Notes: generated by a model from the sequence alone, not told the origin. Positions 8,536 to 17,787 are shown, counted from the first letter of the stretch. The stretch: DNA of 48,248 nt from Pseudomonas viridiflava (GCF_001642795.1 NZ_LKEH01000021.1:405-48652), one strand, 5' to 3'. Made by a program: numbers and translations.

Positions 8536-8760
8536 TTATAGATACAGGCTTGAAAACTCGGTCTGCTGACGCCTGATAGCAGAGAGGCGAATGTCTAAGA
8601 TCGCTGCCGTTGATTCGGTAGTTCCGACTTGATGGCGCTCGAAGAAAACACGCAGGTCGACAATTTGTGGCGATATCGACCGGCTTGGTTTTATCAGCTC
8701 GCTCAAATGATGATGTGCCGACAAACCGTTGTGATGGTCAGCGATTCTCGTCTCGGCCAT
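8536..8760 (-). CDS. Hypothetical small protein (doubtful)
   Basis: A possible 74-residue frame starting MAETRIADHHNGLSAHHHLS; a GTG start 15 nt upstream is also open. The C-terminal portion (RVFFERHQVG ... SAIRRQQTEFSSLYL) is basic and helical. The ribosome site is weak. The sequence is AT-richer than neighbouring genes, and I recognise no family. It may be a decayed accessory gene. The 8460-9312 interval is otherwise poor in genes. Confidence 0.28.
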   Translation of the reverse strand: MAETRIADHHNGLSAHHHLSELIKPSRSISPQIVDLRVFFERHQVGTTESTAAILDIRLSAIRRQQTEFSSLYL

Positions 8761-8816
8761 TCGACTCACATGCACCCGCTTGAAGCGATAGAGCTATGAA
8801 GCAGGAGCGCAGGGAT

Positions 8817-8978
8817 ATGCATTATTCCGCACCACAATCGAAATCTCTGGTGAGCGATCTGCAAGCTCTGAAGCGTGAAAAAATCGCTTTGGCAGCAAAG
8901 GCATTCGCTAAAGCCAAGGCAGAAGGCACTATAAGAGTTGTGGATCCTCAACACCGTCATTTGCCCCCCACTGCATAA
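8817..8978 (+). CDS. Small basic hypothetical protein, 53 residues
   Basis: A short frame starting MHYSAPQSKSLVSDLQALKR, rich in Lys and Ala (KIALAAKAFAKAKAEG). A clear AGGAG lies 9 nt before the ATG at 8817. A strong intrinsic terminator begins 48 nt after the stop. That gene-like framing is why I include it. An upstream in-frame ATG at 8796 would place the ribosome site inside the gene. No family recognised; it could be an accessory or phage-derived gene. Confidence 0.5.
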   Translation: MHYSAPQSKSLVSDLQALKREKIALAAKAFAKAKAEGTIRVVDPQHRHLPPTA

Positions 8979-9026
8979 GAACCTCTAATCAGGCTGCGAT
9001 TACCTAATCGTTTGCTTGCACATTAA

Positions 9027-9056
9027 AAATGCCCGTATCGAAAGGTACGGGCATTT
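9027..9056 (+). terminator. Rho-independent terminator
   Basis: An 11-bp perfect stem, AAATGCCCGTA (9027-9037) pairing with TACGGGCATTT (9046-9056), with an 8-nt loop. The flanking A and T runs make it usable in both directions. It closes the small gene ending at 8978. Confidence 0.85.
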
Positions 9057-9212
9057 TCGTTCAAAGCCCTCAATAAAGTTGTGGATACCGCTTCAGCTTG
9101 GCAACAATTCGTCAGCGGACTTAGCCTTCCGTACGTGAGTGACCGTACCCATATCCTACTGCCTAGCTGAACCGTTAAACCTCCAAAGCGTTCATAAAAC
9201 AACACGCCCAAG

Positions 9213-9232
9213 CCCCGATTTACGGGGTTTTT
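9213..9232 (+). terminator. Rho-independent terminator upstream of glpT
   Basis: CCCCG (9213-9217), loop ATTTA, CGGGG (9223-9227), followed by TTTTT. A compact intrinsic terminator for plus-strand transcription, although no clear gene precedes it after the terminator at 9056. The 157 nt between may encode a small RNA or be a gene remnant. Confidence 0.75.
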
Positions 9233-9261
9233 CAGTCAAAAGGCACTGCTTTTTTCTGTAA

Positions 9262-9284
9262 CGAAAATGTAATATTCGCTTTCG
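9262..9284 (+). promoter_or_regulatory. Candidate glpT promoter/operator
   Basis: CGAAA (9262-9266) and TTTCG (9280-9284) form an inverted pair around TAATAT (9270-9275), a plausible -10 box. TTTCG/CGAAA half-sites are reminiscent of GlpR-type operators. No good -35 is seen, so this is a suggestion only. Confidence 0.3.
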
Positions 9285-9312
9285 CAAAAAAATAAGAACC
9301 CGGAGAGTCTCT

Positions 9313-10662
9313 ATGTTTGCGTTTTTCCGCCCTGCCAGGCACAAGGCACCCCTTCCCGAAGAAAAAGTCGACAGCACCTACCGCCGCCTGCGCTGGCAGA
9401 TCTTCGCGGGTATTTTCATTGGTTATGCGGGTTACTACCTGCTGCGCAAGAACTTCTCGCTGGCGATGCCTTATTTGATCGATGAGGGTTACACGCGCGG
9501 TCAGTTGGGCGTGGCGATGTCGGCGATTGCGATTGCCTACGGTCTGTCGAAGTTCTTGATGGGGATCATCTCCGACCGGTCAAATCCACGTTATTTCCTG
9601 CCCTTCGGCCTGCTGGTGTCGGCCGGGATCATGTTCATCTTTGGTTTCGCGCCGTGGGCGACGTCCAGTGTCACGATCATGTTCGTGCTGCTGTTCATCA
9701 ACGGCTGGGCGCAAGGCATGGGCTGGCCGCCGAGCGGGCGGACGATGGTGCACTGGTGGTCGCAGAAAGAACGTGGCGGTGTGGTGTCGGTGTGGAACGT
9801 GGCGCACAACGTCGGTGGCGGCCTGATCGGTCCACTGTTCCTGCTGGGCATGGGCTGGACCAATGACTGGCACGCGGCATTCTACGTCCCGGCGGCCGTT
9901 GCCTTGCTGGTTGCCGTGTTTGCGTTTGCGACGATGCGCGACACGCCACAGTCGGTGGGCCTTCCGCCTATCGAGCACTACAAGAACGATTATCCGGAAG
10001 GCTACGATGCCAGCCATGAAGAAGAATTCAGCGCCAAGGAAATCTTCGTCAAATACGTGCTGCGCAACAAATTCCTCTGGTACATCGCGATGGCCAACGT
10101 GTTCGTCTATCTGCTGCGCTACGGCGTGCTGGACTGGGCACCGACCTACCTCAAGGAAGCCAAGCACTTCACGGTCGACAAGACCTCGTGGGCCTATTTC
10201 CTGTACGAGTGGGCCGGTATTCCGGGCACGCTGCTGTGCGGCTGGATGTCGGACAAGATCTTCAAGGGCAACCGCGGCCTGACCGGCATGGTGTTCATGT
10301 TCCTGGTGACCATCGCCACGCTGGTGTACTGGCTGAATCCGGAAGGCAACCCGACGGTCGACATGATCGCGCTGGTGTCCATCGGTTTCCTGATCTACGG
10401 CCCGGTGATGCTGATCGGTCTGCAGGCGCTGGAACTGGCACCCAAGAAGGCGGCAGGGACGGCGGCAGGCTTTACCGGCCTGTTCGGTTATCTGGGCGGC
10501 TCGGTCGCAGCCAGCGCGGCGATGGGCTATACCGTGGACCACTTCGGCTGGGACGGCGGCTTCGTGCTGTTGATCGGCGCGTGCATTCTGGCCATGGTGT
10601 TCCTGGCGCCGACGCTGCGTCACAAACAGGTCGCCAGCACCTCGCGTGAAGCCAAGGTCTGA
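9313..10662 (+). CDS. glpT: Glycerol-3-phosphate transporter GlpT
   Basis: A 449-residue major facilitator antiporter that imports sn-glycerol-3-phosphate in exchange for phosphate. It has twelve predicted membrane segments. Organophosphate:phosphate antiporter signatures are visible: [20 protein letters not shown] (with the essential first-helix Arg), [19 protein letters not shown], and [20 protein letters not shown]. The loop before helix 7 is charged as usual. The ribosome site GGAGAG precedes the ATG. In this family it is also the usual fosfomycin entry route. It stands alone, without glpK, glpD or glpR in the window, and ends 1 nt from the convergent ChaC gene. Confidence 0.94.
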   Translation: MFAFFRPARHKAPLPEEKVDSTYRRLRWQIFAGIFIGYAGYYLLRKNFSLAMPYLIDEGYTRGQLGVAMSAIAIAYGLSKFLMGIISDRSNPRYFLPFGLLVSAGIMFIFGFAPWATSSVTIMFVLLFINGWAQGMGWPPSGRTMVHWWSQKERGGVVSVWNVAHNVGGGLIGPLFLLGMGWTNDWHAAFYVPAAVALLVAVFAFATMRDTPQSVGLPPIEHYKNDYPEGYDASHEEEFSAKEIFVKYVLRNKFLWYIAMANVFVYLLRYGVLDWAPTYLKEAKHFTVDKTSWAYFLYEWAGIPGTLLCGWMSDKIFKGNRGLTGMVFMFLVTIATLVYWLNPEGNPTVDMIALVSIGFLIYGPVMLIGLQALELAPKKAAGTAAGFTGLFGYLGGSVAASAAMGYTVDHFGWDGGFVLLIGACILAMVFLAPTLRHKQVASTSREAKV

Positions 10663-10663
10663 T

Positions 10664-11332
10664 TCAGGCCGTCGCTGACTGGCACCGCTTGAGCCGCGCC
10701 TCCAGATGCAAATCCGGCATGGCGTGGCTGCGCAGGGCGATGGCGGTCTGCTCGACGTAATCGCGGGTGGTTCCATACCGCCCGCTTGCGCTTGCCAGCA
10801 CCTGGCTCAGCACGCTGTCCGGCAGATTGCCGGCATAGCTCGGCAAATGCCGCTCCAGCACGAACCCCAACGCCTGAACCTGCCTGCCATCTTCAAGACG
10901 GCAGCTGAGCCAGTGTGGGCGATAGGAGGGATAAGGCATCTCGCGCTGCCAGAGCGCCAGCAATGAATCTTCCAGACACTCATCCGGCAGCCGATAGGCA
11001 AAGCCGGTGCAGGAGCCGCCACGGTCCAGACCAAACACCAGTCCCGGAACCTCCGGCGTGCCGCGGTGCTCGTGGGACCACAGGTACAAACCGCGATGGT
11101 ATCCATGCACGCGCCCGCGCTGACGCTCGACGGCGGTGCATTCAGGTCGCCAGATCAGTGAGCCGTAGGCGAACAGCCAGACCGGCCCACCCTTGTGACG
11201 CTTCATGGTGGCGTCCATGGATGCGAGCAACTGCTCGCGTGTCAGTTGCGGGCCAAGATCGATGACAGGTGGATACGTCAGGCCCAGACCGTCGTGTACG
11301 GCCACGGCCAGTTCGTTGATTGGGTTCTCCAT
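10664..11332 (-). CDS. ChaC-type gamma-glutamylcyclotransferase
   Basis: A 222-residue enzyme expected to cleave glutathione to 5-oxoproline and Cys-Gly. The start MENPINELAVAVHDGLGL has GGGAGG just upstream; the longer open frame upstream has no ribosome site. The signature WLFAYGSLIWRP at about residue 51 is the substrate-binding YGSL loop, and LWQREMPYPSYRP carries the probable catalytic Glu. The C-terminal YGTTRDYVEQTAIALRSH is also typical. Convergent with glpT. Physiological activity is inferred from the family. Confidence 0.88.
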   Translation of the reverse strand: MENPINELAVAVHDGLGLTYPPVIDLGPQLTREQLLASMDATMKRHKGGPVWLFAYGSLIWRPECTAVERQRGRVHGYHRGLYLWSHEHRGTPEVPGLVFGLDRGGSCTGFAYRLPDECLEDSLLALWQREMPYPSYRPHWLSCRLEDGRQVQALGFVLERHLPSYAGNLPDSVLSQVLASASGRYGTTRDYVEQTAIALRSHAMPDLHLEARLKRCQSATA

Positions 11333-11448
11333 TTGCCTCCCTGACAGTCTGGCTGCCAGTCTTTGCCGAGCCCCGCTGAATCGCTCACGGGCGAGCGGCC
11401 TCAGGGTGTCGTGGTACGTTCTTCGCTGCAGGCCAATAGCCTTTTTGC

Positions 11449-11483
11449 CAAAAAGAATCTGGCGACGATTTGACATCGCCAGA
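11449..11483 (-). terminator. Rho-independent terminator downstream of the flavin-reductase/ubiD operon
   Basis: On the minus strand TCTGGCGA and TCGCCAGA (right arm 11476-11483, left arm 11458-11465) form an 8-bp stem with a 10-nt loop, followed by TTCTTTTT. It lies 57 nt after the stop of the reductase gene, so it ends the ubiD operon. Confidence 0.75.
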
Positions 11484-11539
11484 CGCTATAAGCGGATCCA
11501 AGCAATTTACAATCCAGCCGGACCACCGTCAGTCAGGTA

Positions 11540-12508
11540 TCAGGGACGCGGCGCGTAGGCAAACACGTCCGCACGCATCTGATGGGCGTCCATGCCAGCG
11601 CTGACCAGCGCGTCGAGGGTGCCGTAGATCATCGCAGGTGAGCCGCTGCCGTAAACGTGCACCGCCGAAAGATCCTTGATGTCGTCGCAGACCGCCTCGT
11701 GCAGCATGCCGCAGCGCCCTTCCCAGCCGCACAGATCACTGACAACCTTGTGCAGAAACAGGTTGGGCAGCTTCGCCCATTCGTCCCAGTGGCTGATGTC
11801 GTAGAAGTCTTCGGGGCGTCGCACCCCCCAGTACAGGTGCACCGGGTGATTGAAACCTGTGACGCGGCAATGCTCGATCAGGCTGCTCATCTGCGCCATG
11901 CCGGTGCCTGCGGCGATAAGAACCAGCGGCCCGTCAGGCAGTTCGGCCAAGTGGGTGTCGCCAAATGGCAGTTCGACCCGAGCCATCGCGTTGCGCTGCA
12001 ATTGCTCGATGAGGCTGCGCGCGCTGTCTTCGCGCACCAGAACATGCAGTTCCAGATCGCGTCCTCGATGAGGAGCCGAGGCAATGGAGAACGCTGATTT
12101 CTCGCCGTTCTCACGTTCGATCATCAGGTATTGCCCCGCATGGTAGCGCGGCGCCTTGCCTGCCGGAGCGCGCAGCCCCACACGCCAGACATCGCCGCCG
12201 ACCTCGACGCATTCGCTCAGTTGGCAGGCAAAACTGCGCACCGGCAACTCGCCCTTGGCCAGCACGCCGTCCCACAGCACCACGCAGTCTTCCAGCGGCT
12301 CGGCCAGACAGGTGTAGATCTCGCCGTGATCGTGCTCCTGACCCGACTGCATGACCCGGCCTTCGACCAGCAGCGCCGAGCAGACGTGGCAGTTACCATT
12401 GCGACAGCTCTGCGGGCATTCGTAGCCCAGACGCTGTGCGGCATCGAGAATCCGTTCACCCGGCAAGGCTTCCAGCACGGCCCCGGAGGGCTGCAAGGTT
12501 ACGCGCAT
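11540..12508 (-). CDS. [2Fe-2S] ferredoxin-type NAD(P)H flavin reductase
   Basis: A 322-residue protein with two parts. Residues 1-90 are a plant-type ferredoxin domain with cluster cysteines in CPQSCRNGNCHVCSALL. Residues 100-322 are an FNR-like module with FAD motif YLMIERENGEKSAFSIAS and NAD(P) motif LIAAGTGMAQMSSLIEH. It is often annotated as CDP-6-deoxy-glucoseen reductase, but the neighbour is ubiD. In E. coli a flavin reductase, fre, also follows ubiD, so supplying reduced flavin for the UbiX/UbiD pathway is a reasonable inference. Its ATG overlaps the ubiD stop as TGATG, showing coupling. A GTG one codon upstream is also possible. Confidence 0.85.
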   Translation of the reverse strand: MRVTLQPSGAVLEALPGERILDAAQRLGYECPQSCRNGNCHVCSALLVEGRVMQSGQEHDHGEIYTCLAEPLEDCVVLWDGVLAKGELPVRSFACQLSECVEVGGDVWRVGLRAPAGKAPRYHAGQYLMIERENGEKSAFSIASAPHRGRDLELHVLVREDSARSLIEQLQRNAMARVELPFGDTHLAELPDGPLVLIAAGTGMAQMSSLIEHCRVTGFNHPVHLYWGVRRPEDFYDISHWDEWAKLPNLFLHKVVSDLCGWEGRCGMLHEAVCDDIKDLSAVHVYGSGSPAMIYGTLDALVSAGMDAHQMRADVFAYAPRP

Positions 12509-13974
12509 CACTTGATTCCCAACTGATCCCAGATCTCGTCGACCCGGCGTGTGGTGGCTTCATCCTTGACGATCGCCCTGCCCCATTCGCGACTGGTTTC
12601 ACCCGGCCACTTGTTGGTCGCATCCAGGCCCATCTTGGAGCCCAGACCGGACACCGGCGAGGCGAAGTCCAGATAATCGATAGGCGTGTTGTCGATCATC
12701 ACGGTGTCGCGCTTGGGGTCCATACGCGTGGTGATCGCCCAGATCACGTCATTCCAGTCGCGGGCGTTGATGTCGTCGTCGGTGACGATCACGAACTTGG
12801 TGTACATGAACTGCCGCAGGAACGACCAGACGCCCAGCATCACGCGCTTGGCATGGCCGGGATACTGTTTCTTGATGGTCACGACGGCCATGCGGTACGA
12901 GCAGCCTTCAGGCGGCAGGTAAAAATCGACGATTTCCGGAAACTGCTTCTGCAGGATCGGCACGAACACTTCGTTCAGGGCAACGCCCAGAATCGCGGGT
13001 TCATCCGGTGGACGGCCGGTATAGGTGCTGTGGTAGATCGGCTTGATGCGATGCGTGATGCGCTCGACGGTCAGCACCGGGAAGCTGTCCACTTCGTTGT
13101 AATAGCCGGTGTGGTCGCCGTAAGGACCTTCATCGGCCATCTCGCCGGGATGGATCACGCCTTCAAGCACGATCTCGGCGCTGGCGGGCACTTGCAGGTT
13201 GCTGCCCCGGCACTTGATCAATTCAGTGCGAGAGCCTCGCAACAGGCCGGCGAAAGCGTATTCCGAAAGGCTGTCCGGCACGGGAGTGACTGCGCCCAGA
13301 ATGGTCGCCGGGTCAGCACCCAGCGCCACGGCGACCGGATAGGGTTCGCCCGGATGCTTGGCGCACCAGTCACGGAAATCCAGCGCGCCGCCGCGATGGC
13401 TGAGCCAGCGCATGATAATCTTGTTGCGGCCGATGACCTGCTGGCGATAGATGCCCAGGTTCTGGCGCTCCTTGTTCGGGCCTTTGGTAACGGTCAGGCC
13501 CCAGGTGATCAGCGGCGCGACGTCGCCCGGCCAGCAGGTCTGGACCGGCAACATGCCGAGGTCGACGTCATCACCTTCGATGACCACTTCCTGGCAGGGC
13601 GCGTCTTTAACAACCTTGGGCGCCATCGCGATGACCTTGCGGAAGATCGGCAGCTTGGACCAGGCGTCTTTCAAACCCTTGGGCGGTTCGGGCTCCTTGA
13701 GGAAGGCCAGCAGTTTGCCGATCTCACGCAATTCGCTGACGGCCTCGGCGCCCATGCCCATGGCAACGCGCTCAGGCGTGCCGAACAGGTTGCCCAGCAC
13801 CGGAATATCGAAGCCGACCGGCTTTTCGAACAACAGGGCCGGGCCCTTGGCGCGCAAGGTGCGATCACAGATCTCGGTCATTTCCAGCACGGGCGAAATC
13901 GGCATCTGAATGCGTTTCAGCTCTCCGCGCTGCTCAAGCTGCTGTACGAAATCCCTTAGATCTTTGAATTTCAT
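12508..13974 (-). CDS. ubiD: 4-hydroxy-3-polyprenylbenzoate decarboxylase UbiD
   Basis: A 488-residue prenylated-FMN-dependent decarboxylase that removes the ring carboxylate in ubiquinone synthesis. It begins [20 protein letters not shown]. Family motifs include [18 protein letters not shown]-like [20 protein letters not shown], and [21 protein letters not shown], whose Glu residues belong to the E-R-E catalytic set. A GTG four codons upstream is open; the family start favours ATG at 13974. It is first of a two-gene operon with the iron-sulfur flavin reductase. The ubiX partner that makes the cofactor is not in the window. Confidence 0.95.
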   Translation of the reverse strand: MKFKDLRDFVQQLEQRGELKRIQMPISPVLEMTEICDRTLRAKGPALLFEKPVGFDIPVLGNLFGTPERVAMGMGAEAVSELREIGKLLAFLKEPEPPKGLKDAWSKLPIFRKVIAMAPKVVKDAPCQEVVIEGDDVDLGMLPVQTCWPGDVAPLITWGLTVTKGPNKERQNLGIYRQQVIGRNKIIMRWLSHRGGALDFRDWCAKHPGEPYPVAVALGADPATILGAVTPVPDSLSEYAFAGLLRGSRTELIKCRGSNLQVPASAEIVLEGVIHPGEMADEGPYGDHTGYYNEVDSFPVLTVERITHRIKPIYHSTYTGRPPDEPAILGVALNEVFVPILQKQFPEIVDFYLPPEGCSYRMAVVTIKKQYPGHAKRVMLGVWSFLRQFMYTKFVIVTDDDINARDWNDVIWAITTRMDPKRDTVMIDNTPIDYLDFASPVSGLGSKMGLDATNKWPGETSREWGRAIVKDEATTRRVDEIWDQLGIK

Positions 13975-14054
13975 TAACCCGGCCACTTATCCAAATAGAC
14001 GCACATCGTACCTGCTCTGAGCTTTCAAGGCAGCTAATGAGCCAAACGGCGGCC

Positions 14055-14086
14055 AAAAAAAATGGCACCCCGAAGGATGCCATTTC
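14055..14086 (-). terminator. rho gene terminator
   Basis: On the minus strand, AAATGGCA and TGCCATTT form a stem around TCCTTCGGGG and are followed by a run of T residues. It lies about 20 nt after the rho stop and is a good intrinsic terminator. Confidence 0.85.
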
Positions 14087-14103
14087 TTGAACCGACCCGT
14101 CTG

Positions 14104-15363
14104 TTACTTGCGTTTCATCGACAGGAAGAATTCATCGTTGGTCTTGGTCTGCTTGAGCTTGTCGATCAGGAACTCGATCGCAGCGACCTCGTCCATCGGG
14201 TGCAGCAGCTTGCGCAGGATCCACATGCGCTGCAGCTCGTCATCAGCGGTCAACAGCTCTTCGCGGCGTGTGCCGGAACGGTTGATGTTGATGGCCGGGA
14301 ACACGCGCTTCTCTGCGATCTTGCGATCCAGAGGCAGCTCCATGTTGCCTGTACCCTTGAACTCTTCGTAGATGACTTCATCCATCTTCGAACCGGTTTC
14401 AACCAGCGCGGTAGCGATGATTGTCAGCGAGCCGCCTTCTTCGATGTTACGTGCAGCACCGAAGAAACGCTTTGGCTTCTCCAGAGCGTGCGCATCGACA
14501 CCACCGGTCAGTACCTTGCCGGAGCTCGGGATGACGGTGTTGTAGGCACGGGCCAGACGGGTGATGGAGTCCAGCAGGATGACGACGTCTTTCTTGTGCT
14601 CGACCAGGCGCTTGGCCTTTTCGATCACCATTTCGGCAACCTGTACGTGACGGGTTGGCGGTTCGTCGAAGGTCGAGGCAACCACTTCGCCGCGCACGGT
14701 GCGCTGCATTTCGGTCACTTCTTCCGGACGCTCGTCGATCAGCAGAACGATCAGGTGCACTTCCGGATTGTTGCGTGTGATGTTCGACGCGATGTTCTGC
14801 AGCATGATGGTCTTGCCCGCCTTTGGCGGAGCAACGATCAAACCACGCTGACCTTTACCGATCGGTGCACACAGGTCGATGACACGACCGGTGAGGTCTT
14901 CAGTGGAACCGTTACCGGCTTCCATCTTCATGCGCACGTTCGGGAACAGCGGCGTCAGGTTTTCGAACAGAATCTTGTTCTTGGCATTTTCCGGACGGTC
15001 GTAGTTGATCGTGTCGACCTTGAGCAGAGCGAAATAACGCTCACCTTCTTTCGGAGGACGGATCTTGCCAACGATGGTGTCGCCGGTGCGCAGGTTGAAG
15101 CGGCGAATCTGGCTCGGGGAAACATAGATGTCGTCCGGGCCGGCCAGATAGGAAGCGTCTGCAGAGCGCAGGAAGCCGAAGCCGTCCTGGAGGATCTCCA
15201 GCACGCCATCACCTGAAATTTCCTCGCCACTTTTAGCGTGCCTTTTGAGCAGGGAGAAAATCACATCCTGCTTGCGCGAACGGGCCATATTTTCTATGCC
15301 AGCCTGTTCGGCCATTTCGAGCAGATCGGTAATCGGCTTTTGCTTGAGTTCAGTCAGATTCAT
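14104..15363 (-). CDS. rho: Transcription termination factor Rho
   Basis: A 419-residue hexameric RNA helicase that ends transcription at rut sites. It starts [20 protein letters not shown]. The N-terminal RNA-binding OSB fold includes [20 protein letters not shown]. The ATPase core has the P-loop [15 protein letters not shown], Walker [17 protein letters not shown] ([16 protein letters not shown]), Q/R-loop [13 protein letters not shown] and secondary RNA site [13 protein letters not shown]. Length and sequence are standard and have no insertion. Expected to be autoregulated through its leader, which here is about 190 nt. Confidence 0.97.
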   Translation of the reverse strand: MNLTELKQKPITDLLEMAEQAGIENMARSRKQDVIFSLLKRHAKSGEEISGDGVLEILQDGFGFLRSADASYLAGPDDIYVSPSQIRRFNLRTGDTIVGKIRPPKEGERYFALLKVDTINYDRPENAKNKILFENLTPLFPNVRMKMEAGNGSTEDLTGRVIDLCAPIGKGQRGLIVAPPKAGKTIMLQNIASNITRNNPEVHLIVLLIDERPEEVTEMQRTVRGEVVASTFDEPPTRHVQVAEMVIEKAKRLVEHKKDVVILLDSITRLARAYNTVIPSSGKVLTGGVDAHALEKPKRFFGAARNIEEGGSLTIIATALVETGSKMDEVIYEEFKGTGNMELPLDRKIAEKRVFPAININRSGTRREELLTADDELQRMWILRKLLHPMDEVAAIEFLIDKLKQTKTNDEFFLSMKRK

Positions 15364-15557
15364 ATGGGAATGACGTAATCGTGTATGGAGGGGGAAATTA
15401 AGCTTTTGGCTTAATGAGGCCGCGCCGCAGAGAAGGCGACAGGATCGCGTACTAAATCGAAAGGAGAGCGTCGGCGACGGCTAGCAGGGGGCAACGGAGA
15501 AGCCGTTGCGGGGCCGAATGTACCACTCGATTTTGAAGGAGTCTAGTACGGCAGATG
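15364..15557 (-). promoter_or_regulatory. rho leader and promoter region
   Basis: About 190 nt between the trxA terminator and the rho start. On the minus strand ATTAAGC/GCTTAAT (15397-15415, 5-nt loop) forms a 7-bp hairpin about 35 nt before the rho ATG. In E. coli rho is controlled by Rho-dependent attenuation in a comparable leader; the same mechanism here is inference. No coding frame is evident. Confidence 0.4.
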
Positions 15558-15582
15558 AAAAAAGCCCCGCTATTCGCAGGGC
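15558..15582 (-). terminator. trxA terminator
   Basis: On the minus strand GCCCTGC (15582-15576) and GCGGGGC (15570-15564) pair over 7 bp with a GAATA loop, followed by TTTTTT. It sits 11 nt past the trxA stop. Confidence 0.85.
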
Positions 15583-15593
15583 CTTGGGGCACT

Positions 15594-15923
15594 TCAGATG
15601 TTGGCGTCGAGGAAGGCAGCGAGCTGCGACTTCGACAGAGCGCCTACTTTGGTAGCCTCGACGTTGCCATTCTTGAACAGCATCAGAGTCGGGATACCAC
15701 GAACGCCGTGCTTGGCCGGGGTTTCCTGATTTTCGTCGATGTTCAGTTTGGCGACGGTCAGTTTGCCTTCGTAAGTGCTGGCAATTTCGTCCAGAACCGG
15801 GGCAATCATTTTGCAAGGGCCACACCACTCAGCCCAGTAGTCGACCAGTACAGGGCCTTGAGCCTTCAGTACATCAGCTTCGAAGCTGGCGTCGGTGACG
15901 TGTTTGATCTTGTCGCTACTCAT
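15594..15923 (-). CDS. trxA: Thioredoxin 1
   Basis: A 109-residue cytosolic disulfide reductase. The active site WCGPC is present in [17 protein letters not shown], and the cis-proline loop is GIPTLMLF. Length matches E. coli TrxA (109). GGAG 7 nt upstream fixes the ATG. It lies upstream of rho on the same strand with its own terminator between, as in other Pseudomonas and E. coli. Confidence 0.97.
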   Translation of the reverse strand: MSSDKIKHVTDASFEADVLKAQGPVLVDYWAEWCGPCKMIAPVLDEIASTYEGKLTVAKLNIDENQETPAKHGVRGIPTLMLFKNGNVEATKVGALSKSQLAAFLDANI

Positions 15924-16045
15924 GGATGTCTCCGAGTTCGTAGGCTAAAAAACGACGCTCATCATAGCGGGCCTTATGACATTCAGGAAGCGAAGGATCA
16001 TTGAGTCTGGCTATGACGGTCTATGAGTCAGGTTATAGCTCATCA

Positions 16046-16750
16046 CTAGCTCGAAGGCGAAACGAAAACAATGCCGGTGCGCAGGGCAGCCCCTCTGATG
16101 TGTTCCTGCATGGCCTTTTGCGCAGGCCCTGAAGCATGTCGGGCCAGCGCACGAAGGATCTTGCGGTGCTCCTGCCAGGTTTCCATCACCCTTGCAGCCC
16201 TTATGAATGGCATCTTCTGGCTTTCCAGGAAGATATCGGCACCTGCGGTCACGATCCCCAGCATGGCCTGATTGCCACTGGCCACTAGGATATGTCGGTG
16301 AAACTCGAAATCCAGACGTGCGGCCGCTTCGAAATCGCCAGCGCGCAGCTCCAGACGCATGGCCTCGACGTTATCTTCCAGCACGTCCCGTTCGTCGGCG
16401 GTCAGTGTCACAGCGGCCAGACCGGCGGCAAAGCCTTCCAACGCATAGCGCAACTGAAACGTATCTGCCGGAGAAACCTGAGCATCGAAAGGCCAGGAAA
16501 ATCCGCCCGTGCGCCGTTCTGGTTCAGAAAACGACTGCACGAACACACCTTTGCCGGGCTGCACACTCACCACGCCCAGCGCACTGAGCGATGACAGCGC
16601 CTCGCGCAGCGAAGCACGGCTGACACCCAGCAATGCCGCCAGATCGCGCTGCGACGGCAGGCTGTCACCGGGCTTGTAGCCCTGTTCATCAATCAGCTTG
16701 CGGATGGCCCTGAGGGCTGATTCCGGTACGGCGAGCGAATTATGCGGCAT
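16046..16750 (-). CDS. FadR-subfamily GntR regulator (FCD domain)
   Basis: A 234-residue transcription factor. The N-terminal winged helix-turn-helix includes LPSQRDLAALLGVSRASLRE and wing VVSVQPGKGVFVQSF. The C-terminal FCD effector domain has metal/ligand positions in ARLDFEFHRHILVASGN and later WQEHRKIL. The FCD fold usually binds a small carboxylate or amino acid. It is divergent from an amino acid ABC transporter, so local control is very likely. A 21-nt motif overlapping its own start recurs before the transporter, suggesting autorepression plus transporter repression. ATG at 16750 or GTG at 16753; ribosome site weak. Confidence 0.88.
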   Translation of the reverse strand: MPHNSLAVPESALRAIRKLIDEQGYKPGDSLPSQRDLAALLGVSRASLREALSSLSALGVVSVQPGKGVFVQSFSEPERRTGGFSWPFDAQVSPADTFQLRYALEGFAAGLAAVTLTADERDVLEDNVEAMRLELRAGDFEAAARLDFEFHRHILVASGNQAMLGIVTAGADIFLESQKMPFIRAARVMETWQEHRKILRALARHASGPAQKAMQEHIRGAALRTGIVFVSPSS

Positions 16751-16752
16751 CA

Positions 16753-16773
16753 CTGTTCAGGCCAGTCAGTCCA
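16753..16773. promoter_or_regulatory. Candidate operator, copy 1 (at regulator start)
   Basis: CTGTTCAGGCC then AGTCAGTCCA. It matches copy 2 at 16878-16898 at 18 of 21 positions in the same orientation. It touches the GntR gene's start codon, a position suited to autorepression. Confidence 0.5.
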
Positions 16774-16877
16774 GTAAAAAGCCCTTTTAGCCCCATCCCG
16801 ATCATTCGGCAAGCGACGCCCAGCGCTGGGGCGACGTAGCTTTCAGGCGCTCCAAAGCAGGGCGAACCCGCTACCAA

Positions 16878-16898
16878 CTGTTCAGACCAGTAAGACCA
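16878..16898. promoter_or_regulatory. Candidate operator, copy 2 (transporter side)
   Basis: CTGTTCAGACC then AGTAAGACCA. The core CAGTAAGACCA resembles the TGGTnnnACCA palindromes bound by FadR/PdhR-type GntR proteins. It lies about 100 nt before the transporter start, near where a promoter should be. Confidence 0.5.
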
Positions 16899-17001
16899 AA
16901 AACAGGCTGGACACCTTGAGTTACGGTTCGAAACGAGTGGGTGGCATGGGCTGTGCACTGGGTGAACGGCCTACATCTTTCGTTCCGCCCGGAGAGTTCT
17001 C

Positions 17002-17787
17002 ATGACCAAGCGTTACAGCGCCCTGCTTACTGCCTTGTTTGCCAGCCTGATGCTGAGCCAGGCGCCAGCCCACGCCAATGGCCTGGACGACGTCGTAGCG
17101 CGCGGCACCCTGAAAGTTGCCGTCCCCCAGGACTTTCCGCCTTTCGGTTCGGTCGGTCCGGACATGAAGCCACGCGGCCTGGACATCGACACCGCGCAAC
17201 TGCTGGCCGACAAGTTGAAGGTCAAGCTTGAGCTGACGCCCGTCAACAGCACCAACCGCATCCCGTTCCTGACCACCGGCAAGGTCGACCTGGTGATTTC
17301 GAGCCTTGGCAAAAACCCGGACCGCGAGAAAGTCATCGACTTCTCCCGCGCCTACGCGCCGTTCTACCTGGCCGTGTTCGGTCCGCCTGATTCGCCGGTC
17401 AAGGAAATTGCCGACCTGAATGGCAAGACCATCAGCGTCACTCGCGGCGCGATCGAAGACATCGAACTGTCGGCCGTCGCTCCACAGGGCGCGACCATCA
17501 AGCGCTTTGAAGACAACAACTCCACCATCGCCGCCTACCTGGCCGGTCAGACCGACCTGATCGCCAGCGGCAACGTGGTGATGGTCGCCATCAGCGAGCG
17601 CAACCCCAAGCGCATCCCGGCGCTGAAAGTGAAACTCAAGGACTCGCCTGTCTATGTCGGCGTGAACAAGGGTCAGCCGGAACTGCTGGGCAAGGTCAAC
17701 GAGATTCTGAATGCCGCCAAGGCTGACGGCACGCTGGAAAAGGCTTCCACCACATGGCTCAAGCAGCCACTGCCAGCCGATCTCTGA
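17002..17787 (+). CDS. Periplasmic amino acid-binding protein of ABC transporter
   Basis: A 261-residue family 3 solute-binding protein. It has a signal peptide cleaved near APAHA-NG, then the typical first strand RGTLKVAVPQDFPPFGSVGPD. Ligand-pocket motifs follow: PRGLDIDTAQLLADKL, VNSTNRIPFLTTGKVDLVIS, and DFSRAYAPFYLAVFG. The Arg in NRIPFL and the Asp in the late lobe usually hold the ligand's amino and carboxyl groups. Ribosome site GGAGAG. It is first of a four-gene import operon. The ligand is a polar amino acid or related compound, but which one cannot be read from sequence. Confidence 0.9.
   Translation: MTKRYSALLTALFASLMLSQAPAHANGLDDVVARGTLKVAVPQDFPPFGSVGPDMKPRGLDIDTAQLLADKLKVKLELTPVNSTNRIPFLTTGKVDLVISSLGKNPDREKVIDFSRAYAPFYLAVFGPPDSPVKEIADLNGKTISVTRGAIEDIELSAVAPQGATIKRFEDNNSTIAAYLAGQTDLIASGNVVMVAISERNPKRIPALKVKLKDSPVYVGVNKGQPELLGKVNEILNAAKADGTLEKASTTWLKQPLPADL

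Noticed and set aside
12436..13959. 507-residue frame opposite ubiD
   Set aside because: Antisense of a confident UbiD; no recognisable motif.
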